Shown here: one piece after another, positions 15,001 to 27,000 of the stretch | Position numbering within the stretch: the stretch's first letter is position 1 | Layout: every line of letters begins with the position of its first letter | From: Rubripirellula lacrimiformis | Lineage (GTDB): Bacteria; Planctomycetota; Planctomycetia; Pirellulales; Pirellulaceae | NCBI RefSeq assembly: GCF_007741535.1 | Contig: NZ_CP036525.1 | Coordinates: 1,798,001 to 1,862,000 of the forward strand | DNA length: 64,000 nt | Direction of reading: 5' to 3' | Made by a program: the position numbers and the translations under genes | Notes under the pieces: model-generated | Databases searched by the model: none | The model's input: the letters and a program-made list of their open reading frames with translations, nothing else | Told to the model about the DNA's origin: nothing

Positions 15001-18000
15001 CTGCCAACTGTCGGTGACTTTAACGGCGACAAGCAAGCCGACTTGGCGATCGTTCAACCAACCAATAGTGATAATGATTTAGTATCCGTCTTTTATTCAA
15101 TCTCCAGCTACTCGGGCAGCCTGCTGCTTGCCAATGCTGACGTTGTCCTGCCGTTCTCCGGCCAGCTAATTGCACTTCAAAGCTATCTGAAATTTGACGA
15201 CGACGCATTGCGACTGCCGAACTCCGTTCTGAATGATAGATCGGAGTTGACAATCGGCATTGTCGCCCGTCCCCGCTTTGCAACCGGAAATACCACCTAT
15301 TCGTTGATCAGTGGTGCCAATACAAACAACGCCAACGAATTCCTGCTTGACTTTATCAACCCCACGTCGGCCCGTTTGCAAGTTGACGGGGAAACGTTTA
15401 CCTGGACCGTACCCGACACCAGTGATAAATTCCATCACTTTGCGATCACCGTCAGTGATTCTTCGAACAAAGTTTCGTTGTTCATCGACGGCAACTCGAT
15501 GAATGACGTTAACGTTGCCGGCAACCCCACTCGCTACAATTACGCTGGTGGCCAGATCAACATTGATACTGGCGGATTGGTAATCGGACAGGACCAGGAT
15601 GCAGTGGGTGGCGGATTCGATTCAAGCCAAGCGTTCGTTGGCGAACTTGCCGATTTGAGTATTTGGAATGTGGCACTCGATTCAAGCACGATAGCGAATC
15701 TTGCTACCACGGGCGTTGTTGGTTCCGAAGCGTCGCTTGCTAATTGGTATCGCTTCAATGAAACCTCGGGCAACACAATTCTGGACAGCAAGGGTGTCGC
15801 GGACGGCACTCTGGATAACGGACCGCGCCAACCGCAGCGTGACGCAGGGTTTGACGCTCTCGGGGGAGCATTCATTGCTGCAAGTCTCGATCTCAATTCG
15901 GATGAGGTCGACGATTTGGTGATTCCAGCCGGATTGTCTTCCAACGAAACAGGGGATCGCGAAGCCGGAACGGTCTATGTGATTTATGGCTCGCGTGGCC
16001 AGACCAAGATTCCCAGCACCTTCGATGTGCTCGAGAATTTCTCGGTCGCCGGTAGCGGGACCTTCGTGGTCGATCGTGGCACCGGCCGTCCCGAATTGTT
16101 TGACAATGGAGGCGACCCATTCATCCTGCAGAGTACGACTGAACGTTGGTTCCAATTCACGACCCTCGGCGATGGAAAGAGCGGCGAGGCGATCCGCTTT
16201 GACGGACAAGTTGCTGCTGACCTCCTCGATTCCACGGGGGCTGTGCTCGCAATCAAGCAACAAGCATTCGACCTGCGCGCCATCGAAGCCGGTACTTACT
16301 ACTTACGTGTGTACACGCTCAATGTTGGTACTCCAACGCCCAATGTCTTTGGAGCGGCCGATGTGATTGTGGATACGTTGATCGACGAAAGCGATGGAGT
16401 CACTACGAGCGTGGGAGATTTGGTCGGAACGCCTGGCGGGACAGGAATCAGTCTTCGCGAAGCGATCGTTGCAACGAACAACACTCCAGGTGCCCAGGTC
16501 ATCGGGTTCGCGCCGCGCTTGAATGGCTCGATTCAGCTCTCGTCGCTCCTAGGACAGCTATCGATCTCCGATGGTCTCACTATCGCGGGACCCGGCGCGT
16601 CGTTGCTTTCCATTGACGCCGGAAACAGTGGATTCCGGATCTTCAACATTGATGATGGGGACGGGAACATAGCCAGTGCAGTTGTCATTGATGCGTTGAC
16701 ACTTACGGGCGGCAACGTAACTGGCACTGGCGGCGCAATTCGAAATGTCGAGTCGCTGACGGTTTCTCATAGCGACGTCGTATCGAACCAGGCCTCAAAT
16801 TCCGGTGGCGGAATTTTCAATGATCGCGGATCACTAATGATCCTTGCCAGCACTATCAGCGAAAACATATCTCGCACGACGGGCGGTGGCGTGCGCAGCG
16901 AGAATGGAGCATTGACTGTTTCAGAATCCACGTTCTCTTTCAACACTGCCACTTTCGGCGGTGGAGGGATCTTCAACATTGGAAACTCCCTTTCGATCGA
17001 TAACAGTACGTTTTCGCAAAACGCGGCTGGCACCAACGGTGGTGGGATCTTTACCGACCAGAATACAGGACGAACGATCGAGATCCGTAACTCGACCATT
17101 ACACGAAACCGCAGTGACAATACGGAGAACGGTACCGGACTTGGTGGTGGCATCCGTGTCTTTGATGCGAACTCGATCCTTCTGCAAAACTCGATCGTCG
17201 CCGGCAACACTCGTGGCGCGGCGAATTCGATCGACGATTTCTACGGTGCGGCAAGTGCTGCAAGTGCCTACAACTTGATTGGCGCTGATGTTGGGTTGAC
17301 TGGAATCACACACGGTACCCAGGGCAACCAAATCGGGACCGTTGCACTTCCCATCGATGCGTACTTGGGTGGATTGTCGGACAACGGCGGCGCGACGCTC
17401 ACACACGCTCCGACACCGCTTAGCCCAGCAATTGATCGCGGTGACACGACGGCCACGAAGGATCAACGTGGGCGGTCACGTCCTGTCGATGGCAATTTCG
17501 ATGGTGTCGTCCAAGCGGACATCGGTGCTCTTGAAGTAGGTGAGGCATTCACGATCGAATTCGAGGCGCCGATCCGTGGACAGACGCACGAGTCGTCGTC
17601 GCTACCCGATCGCGATCGATTGATCGGTGGTCAAGGGCAGGACATTTTGGTCGGAGGCCCTGGCCTAGATCTGTTGATTGGTGACAGTGGCAATGATGTA
17701 TTCGTCGGCGAGCCCATCGAAATCCTGGACGGTTTGATTACCGAGCCGCAGAGCAATCCCGCCGCTGCGGAACTGTCGTTTTCAGATGTACTGAATCCAC
17801 TCGATCCCATCATTGATCAGATTTCTGACGTTGGCTTACTAGTTGCGATCCATCAGCAACTCGGACGCCCCGTCACAAACGGCGGGACGGTAGTCCACAG
17901 CCAGCTCCGGGCGTCGGACCTCGCCTCGCTAACGCAGCTTGACGCGTCCAACCGAGGCATCAAGGATTTGACGGGCATCGAAAAACTTGTCAATCTTCGC

Positions 18001-21000
18001 ACGCTCGATCTTTCCGGAAACCAGCTTGGGCACGTTGCCCTCAACGCTCTGCAGCCACAACAGATTGCCGCCGGGATTCAAATTGGTGAAACGGTCGGAC
18101 TATCACGCTTGCGATCGTTAGACATCAGTGACAATATCGACATTGAATTGTTTAGTGCTCTGGGAAGCCTGACTGATTTGCGCGAGCTGCACGCGTTGGG
18201 GACTCGGATCGATGCATTCGCACCAACGACGGTTGCAACTCTGAACTTGTTACCAAATCTAAGGACCTTAACGTTACCGGTACCATCCTTCGCTGGATTC
18301 GATCACTTTGAAACCGCACGACTCGGCACCGACGCACCGTCTGACTCCTGGACATTCTTTGACGACGGCCAAAGCACCGTCCGCATTGTCGCGAATGGAA
18401 TTAACGGAAGCCAGTCGCTCGAGCTCCGCCCGGTGACATCGGCAACTATCACCAAGGCCGATGATTTTGAATCAGCAGCATTAGGCGATACCGCGCCAAC
18501 TGATTGGGCATTTCTTTGGGATCAATTAACGAGTCCACGGATCATTCCTGACGGCGTCGGCAGAACGCAATCACTGCTACTTTCCCCCCCGATTGCTCTC
18601 GTACACGAGGATTTTAATTCTGCGGCGGTTGGCCCCACGGCACCGTTAGGCTGGGCGTTCTATGAAGAGGATTCTTTCGATCAGGTGGAGATTGTCAGTG
18701 GTGGATTGCTTGGCACGTCGTCTTTAAGACTCGGCAGCACTGCGATTGCCGAAAATTTTGAGACGGGCGGCAGCGAACCACCTACCGGATTCGAGTTTTA
18801 CGGTTCTGAGGTTTTCGTTGCAGATGGGCAGCTTGCGTTTTCACGTTTAGGTGACGATCGGATTCATTCAGGCGATGCGACCTGGACCGTTGACTTGAGT
18901 GGGAAAGCCAATTCAACGCTAAGTTTTTCATTGCAGAGCACCGATAGTGGAACAATGGGGTCCGGGACGTTTACTGGCCATAGAAGTGGACGTGGAATCG
19001 CAGTCAGCGAGGATGGAGTTACATGGCATCCAATCTGGGATCTAATCAACACCAACGGTGAAAGCCAGACGATTGTTATTGACCTGACGTCTTTCGGACT
19101 TTCATTAGGATCCAATTTCCAGATTCGCTTCCATGGAGAGCACAATAATGATGAGTTTTCATTGTTCGATAACCTCCTCATTGAGGATGCTCCCGTCCTT
19201 GTGGAAGACTTTTCTGTCGGTAACTTCGCTCAGCTGAGTGGTTGGACGGAGCAAACGGGACTAAATAGTTCTGTTCAGATCAGCTCTGGTGAACTGGTGC
19301 TCGATCGAGGAGTTTCGTTTGGCGGAGCAACGGCGATCTGGTCGGTTGATCTCAGTGGCCTCGTGGAGCCAACCCTAAACTACGTGGTCACCAATGGCCC
19401 GGAACCTAGCATTGAGGTCAGGAACAATGGGACGCAGTGGTATCCCGTTCAGAGTTCGAACGGTAACGCTTCATTGACGACTGGCATTCCGATTCAACTC
19501 GATGCAACGGCCCAGATCAGGTTTTCACAAATCGGTACGTCCTTCGGCAGCTATCAAACGAGAATTGACAAGCTAGTAGTCTCAAATGGCAACAGTCGTC
19601 GCCATCATGAGGCTACATGGTCTGTCGATTTGAGCAACACAGTTCGTCCGGTCCTGAGTTTCCTGCAGCGTGATGACGGCATTGATGAAATTTCTGCGTT
19701 CACCGGTCCATTCACAGATCACGCCGATGCCGACGGTGTCTCCATTAGCATCGATGGCACAACTTGGTATCCGATTTGGAACGAATCGACTCCGAGCGGT
19801 ACCACTCAGGTTGAGATTGACCTGACGACCGCCGATCTGCCGTTCGCTCTTGGATCAACTGTTCAGGTCAAGTTTCAATACTTTGGGAATGTCGGGAACA
19901 GACTCTACGATAATTTCCAAATTGTCGAACAGACGCCGCTCGATGTGGTACACGAGGATTTCAATTCTGCGGCGGTTGGCCCCACGGCACCGTTAGGCTG
20001 GGCGTTCTATGAAGAGGATTCTTTCGATCAGGTGGAGATTGTCAGTGGTGGATTGCTTGGCACGTCGTCTTTAAGACTCGGCAGCACTGCGATTGCCGAA
20101 AATTTTGAGGCGGGCGGCAGCGAACCACCTACCGGATTCGAGTTTTACGGTTCTGAGGTTTTCGTTGCAGATGGGCAGCTTGCGTTTTCACGTTTAGGTG
20201 ACGATCGGATTCATTCAGGCGATGCGACCTGGACCGTTGACTTGAGCGGGAAAGCCAATTCAACGCTAAGTTTTTCATTGCAGAGCACCGATAGTGGAAC
20301 AATGGGGTCCGGGACGTTTACTGGCCATAGAAGTGGACGTGGAATCGCAGTCAGCGAGGATGGAGTTACATGGCATCCAATCTGGGATCTAATCAACACC
20401 AACGGTGAAAGCCAGACGATTGTTATTGACCTGACGTCTTTCGGACTTTCATTAGGATCCAATTTCCAGATTCGCTTCCATGGAGAGCACAATAATGATG
20501 AGTTTTCATTGTTCGATAACCTCCTCATTGAGGATGCTCCCGTCCTTGTGGAAGACTTTTCTGTCGGTAACTTCGCTCAGCTGAGTGGTTGGACGGAGCA
20601 AACGGGACTAAATAGTTCTGTTCAGATCAGCTCTGGTGAACTGGTGCTCGATCGAGGAGTTTCGTTTGGCGGAGCAACGGCGATCTGGTCGGTTGATCTC
20701 AGTGGCCTCGTGGAGCCAACCCTAAACTACGTGGTCACCAATGGCCCGGAACCTAGCATTGAGGTCAGGAACAATGGGACGCAGTGGTATCCCGTTCAGA
20801 GTTCGAACGGTAACGCTTCATTGACGACTGGCATTCCGATTCAACTCGATGCAACGGCCCAGATCAGGTTTTCACAAATCGGTACGTCCTTCGGCAGCTA
20901 TCAAACGAGAATTGACAAGCTAGTAGTCTCAAATGGCAACAGTCGTCGCCATCATGAGGCTACATGGTCTGTCGATTTGAGCAACACAGTTCGTCCGGTC

Positions 21001-24000
21001 CTGAGTTTCCTGCAGCGTGATGACGGCATTGATGAAATTTCTGCGTTCACCGGTCCATTCACAGATCACGCCGATGCCGACGGTGTCTCCATTAGCATCG
21101 ATGGCACAACTTGGTATCCGATTTGGAACGAATCGACTCCGAGCGGTACCACTCAGGTTGAGATTGACCTGACGACCGCCGATCTGCCGTTCGCTCTTGG
21201 ATCAACTGTTCAGGTCAAGTTTCAATACTTTGGGAATGTCGGGAACAGACTCTACGATAATTTCCAAATTGTCGAACAGACGCCGCTCGATGTGGTACAC
21301 GAGGATTTCAATTCTGCGGCGGTTGGCCCCACGGCACCGTTAGGCTGGGCGTTCTATGAAGAGGATTCTTTCGATCAGGTGGAGATTGTCAGTGGTGGAT
21401 TGCTTGGCACGTCGTCTTTAAGACTCGGCAGCACTGCGATTGCCGAAAATTTTGAGACGGGCGGCAGCGAACCACCTACCGGATTCGAGTTTTACGGTTC
21501 TGAGGTTTTCGTTGCAGATGGGCAGCTTGCGTTTTCACGTTTAGGTGACGATCGGATTCATTCAGGCGATGCGACCTGGACCGTTGACTTGAGTGGGAAA
21601 GCCAATTCAACGCTAAGTTTTTCATTGCAGAGCACCGATAGTGGAACAATGGGGTCCGGGACGTTTACTGGCCATAGAAGTGGACGTGGAATCGCAGTCA
21701 GCGAGGATGGAGTTACATGGCATCCAATCTGGGATCTAATCAACACCAACGGTGAAAGCCAGACGATTGTTATTGACCTGACGTCTTTCGGACTTTCATT
21801 AGGATCCAATTTCCAGATTCGCTTCCATGGAGAGCACAATAATGATGAGTTTTCATTGTTCGATAACCTCCTCATTGAGGATGCTCCCGTCCTTGTGGAA
21901 GACTTTTCTGTCGGTAACTTCGCTCAGCTGAGTGGTTGGACGGAGCAAACGGGACTAAATAGTTCTGTTCAGATCAGCTCTGGTGAACTGGTGCTCGATC
22001 GAGGAGTTTCGTTTGGCGGAGCAACGGCGATCTGGTCGGTTGATCTCAGTGGCCTCGTGGAGCCAACCCTAAACTACGTGGTCACCAATGGCCCGGAACC
22101 TAGCATTGAGGTCAGGAACAATGGGACGCAGTGGTATCCCGTTCAGAGTTCGAACGGTAACGCTTCATTGACGACTGGCATTCCGATTCAACTCGATGCA
22201 ACGGCCCAGATCAGGTTTTCACAAATCGGTACGTCCTTCGGCAGCTATCAAACGAGAATTGACAAGCTAGTAGTCTCAAATGGCAACAGTCGTCGCCATC
22301 ATGAGGCTACATGGTCTGTCGATTTGAGCAACACAGTTCGTCCGGTCCTGAGTTTCCTGCAGCGTGATGACGGCATTGATGAAATTTCTGCGTTCACCGG
22401 TCCATTCACAGATCACGCCGATGCCGACGGTGTCTCCATTAGCATCGATGGCACAACTTGGTATCCGATTTGGAACGAATCGACTCCGAGCGGTACCACT
22501 CAGGTTGAGATTGACCTGACGACCGCCGATCTGCCGTTCGCTCTTGGATCAACTGTTCAGGTCAAGTTTCAATACTTTGGGAATGTCGGGAACAGACTCT
22601 ACGATAATTTCCAAATTGTCGAACAGACGCCGAGGGGGCTTTCCGAAGCAAGCTGGAACGTAGACCTAAGTACGTCAAGTCACCCCGTGCTTGAGTTCTC
22701 GTACAGAGACGTCGGCGTTCATGCTGAAACGCCGTTTGCCGGAACGTTCGGCAATAGCTTCAATGCCGATGGAGTGGCCGTTAGCAACGATGGCACGAAC
22801 TGGTATCCAGTTTGGGATGCGGTGTCCACGACTGGAACCGATACGGTATCGATCGATTTGACGACCATGAATCTGCCATTCCTGCCGGGGAGTGGCTTTC
22901 AGGTTCGGTTCCAAAACTACGGCTTCGAAGGCTCTCGCGTCTTTGACGATATCTCTGTGACGGATATATCGCCGTCCGGAACGGGGCAAGCGGATTGGGC
23001 GGTTGATCTGAGCAATGCGATCAAGCCGATTCTGAGCTTCACTCATACGGCGACGACTCCGGAATGGACGTTTAATGGGAACTTCACCGGTAACCTTGAT
23101 GCCAATGGCAGCGTCGAAGTCAGCAACGATGGAGCCACCTGGTACACCGCCCAAACGCTGACCGCCAACAGTGGTGTCCAGTCGATCAATATCGATTTGA
23201 GCACGCTGCCGATTACACCCGCTGCCAATTTCCGTATGCGGTTCCGTCACTTCGGGCATGACGGTTCGTTCCGGATGTTCGACGATCTGCGGATTCTCGA
23301 TATCGCCGCCGAACTTGACGTCGTCAACCAGAATCTCGTCTTCGACGAACAAGCGTTGATCAACATCAACATCGCGGCGACGCAGACTTGGGAAGTCGTG
23401 AATCCTAGCGGCGTTGCGGTCAGTTCGGGCACTGGCCAAGTTGTCAGTTTCGCGGGTACCGACAGCGGTACCTACATGGTCCGCAAGCTACGTGTCGACA
23501 ACTCGATCTACGACGATTGGTTCCCCGTAGCCGTCGGAAATGTCGCACCAACCATTACGCAAGTGCCTGATTTCTCGCTGGCTAATGCCGGCCAAGGAGT
23601 CAACGAGGGGCAAGCGATCTCGCTGGGCGTTCGCGTCAACACGGGCGCGACGGTTGAGTTTCCTGTACTGATCGACGGTGACGAAGTGGATCGGCTGATC
23701 ATCGCGGATCCAGGGGTCGACGATCTACCCGATCTCGACGTGTACATCCAAATTTTGGACTCCAGCGGTCACGCTACCGACCTCAGCCAATCCGCGTTGG
23801 ACTTCAATGACAACGTCCTGAAGCTGAATTCGCAGATTCTCGATCAGCAAGATAGTCTGACAACTACTTTCTGGATCAAAACGGCGATGACGACGCCACA
23901 GACCATTCTGAGTGCTGCAAAATCGGCGAGCGAAACCAGCGAGTTTGAAATCACGCTCACCGACGCGACGACGCTGACGGTTTCTAACGAAGGGCTAGCG

Positions 24001-27000
24001 ACAAACTTCACGGTTTCGTCGCTAACGGACGATCAATTCCATCACGTCGCGGTCGTTCGCGATGTGGCCAGCAAATCGATACGCGTCTATGTCGACGGCA
24101 ACGAATCGATCAATAGCTATTCCGGGACGCTGCTGTCGCTGGCCGTCGAGTCGGACGGTCTGTTGATCGGGCAAAAGGCAGGTGCTATCGGCACAGCCAG
24201 CTTCAACGGGACGTTGGATGAGCTGACGGTCTGGGATCGAGCGCTCACGATCAGCGAAATTGAGTCGATCCAAACGAATGACTTTAACGACCGCGATTCG
24301 AATCTGATCGGCTACTGGCCCATGAATTCGGGTGGTGGCGACGTCGTTCGCGACCGCAGTCCACAGGGTCGCGATGCGTTACTGGAAACCGTGTTCTTCC
24401 CAGCCGCGATCACACACGACTATTCACTCCAATCGACCTATGCAGACGCACAAGGTGGACCGAGCCTTGTTCCCGCCGGCGGAACGCTGACCGCAAACGG
24501 ATATGCCTTTGCGGCAGGCCAAGGACCAAGCCTCATTGGCGTCGTTGACCCGAACACCTATTCGATCGAAATTGAGTTTCAGATCGACAGTGTTGTCGGG
24601 TACAAGAAACTCGTTGACTTTAAGGACCGAACGATTGACCAAGGTCTCTACAGCCACAATGGTGCAGTTCTGTTTTATGCGCTCGGATCCAGTCAAACCG
24701 GTCAGGCCGGTGCGATCACCGCTGGGACGACACACAAACTAACGATCGATCGAGACGGTGCCAGCAAGCAGGTTTCCGTTTCCGTTGACGGCACGTTGCA
24801 GCTATCGTTTATCGATAGCGATAATCGGGCTGCTTTGAGTGGCCCTAGCGGTATCATCCATCTGCTTCGTGACGATCTCCAGTACACGGGCGAAGACCCG
24901 AGTGGAATCTTACGATCTGTCCGCACCATAGGCTCCGAAACGACGACAGAATCACCCACCTGGACACAGACGGTCCCAGCTGTCTTCAAAGCCAATGTCA
25001 AGTTAATCGACAACGATTCCTACGTGTTTAGCGTGATCGTCCGAGACGATGACGGTGGTTTTGATTCGGCGATCGTAGCGCTGCCGGTCAATAATGTCGG
25101 GCCGGTCATTGGTGGTGGTTTTAACGCGTTAGCCGCGCTTATGATCGATGGGGGTGACTTCGTCGGTGAAACGTTCTCGTACAGTGTCGATGACGTCGGC
25201 GCGGCGGTCACGGACGTTGGGATCGAGGATGCCTTGATCTATCTGTGGGAGGTCACCACCAACAACGGGCAAGCGATCTTCACGTCTAGCGACGAGGATT
25301 TTGAATTCGTTCCACGATATGCGGGCCAGTACAGCGTTTCGCTGACCGCGATGGACTCCGATGGCGGCGTCTCCGACCCGTTCATCCGTAGCTTGACCAT
25401 CCAACCCGTCGTGGCGATCAGCGCTCCCAGCCCCTCGGTTACCGCTGGCGGCGTGGTGTCGCTAGAATCTGGCCAGTCGAGTCCCGCGGTACCAGCCGGT
25501 TTGCTGCGTGGAACTGGCCAATCGGCAAGCCGTAGTTACCTGTGGTCCGTGCTTCGCAATGGAACTCCGCTTCCTTTGGCACCGGCGACGTTGACCAACC
25601 CAGACCTGAAGTTCTTGCCCGTTGATCCCGGCACTTACACGGTCAGCCTGACGATCGTTGAGTCCTTCTCGACTGGGGCAGATATTCAAAGCACTGCCAC
25701 GACGGATGCGTTCACCGTCACGGCGGCGAATCCGATTTCGCTGACCGCATCCCAGAGTCTGGCGATCGAAGGCGACGCGGTCACGTTCTCGATCGAAGAT
25801 CTACCACCGCTCGATGAAGACGCCACCAGGACCTACGCGTGGACCGTCACACCAGCGATTGGATCGAGTCAATACGACGGAACCGCGGCGGTGGATGCCG
25901 CGACTTACACGTTGAACGCTTCCTCGGATGATAGCTACAACGTCGTGGTGACCGTGACCGATACGTTGATGGGAATCGACTTCCCTCGCACAACCAGTGC
26001 GTCAATGGTCTTCGAGAATGCTGCGCCAACGATCGTCGCCAGTGCAGTCCAGGACGACGAAGGTTCGGAAGTCACGCTGACGGCGACGGTCCTGGATGCC
26101 GATGCCAGCGACATCGACGCACACACCTACACGATCAGCTGGGGCGACGGTACGGCGGATAGCACTGGCACGGTCGCGGACAGGGCGATCGGCGAGATGC
26201 ATACCTACGCTCAAGACAGTCTGGGCCAGCCCAACGGCAAGTATCAGGCGACCATCACTGTCAATGGGGGTGGTCTCACCGCTCCGGTCACTTTCAACGT
26301 CGATGTCGTGATTGCCAACGTGGTGCCGACTGCCCGCGGCGAAACCGATAGTACCGACCAGAATAGCCTCATAAGTATATTGAGCTTGGTCAGCAACGAC
26401 ACCGATCCAGGTGCCGACACGCTGTCGGTGTTGAGTATCGATACGCTGTCGTCGATGGGAGCGACGGTGTCGATCGACCCCAATGGCACTGTCACTTACG
26501 ATCCGACTCATTCGTCGGCGCTGATTGCACTTGCCGATGGCGTGGAGGCAGAGGACACCTTCAGCTATGTCGTGACCGACGAAGCGGGCGGACAGAGTTC
26601 GGCACAAGTGACGGTGACAGTCACTGGCGTCAACGATGCACCGGTCGTGTTCGCGGATCGAAAAACGGGCAGCGAGGATGTGTCCATTTCCGGCAATGTC
26701 TTGGCCAATGATAGCGATGCGGATCGCGACAGCGGCGACGCCAGCGTCATTGATGCGGGCACTGTGATGATCGTCGAAAGCGTCAGGTGGCAAACAGACG
26801 AAGCGCCAATGGCCGAACCGCAAACGGACGACTCGATCGACATCAGCGGCAAGTATGGTGTTTTGAATTGGAACACCGACGGCACCTACACCTACACTCC
26901 TGGCGCAGCGGCCCAAGCTCTGGCGGCTGGCGAAACCGCCCAAGAGACTTTCGCGTTTGTGATTTCGGATTCGTTGGTCGATCGTTCGTCGACTTTGGCG

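Noticed and set aside
18864-21875. Three identical 105-codon minus-strand frames
   Set aside because: They repeat only because the 1347-bp sense copies repeat; there is no ribosome site or protein-like pattern.
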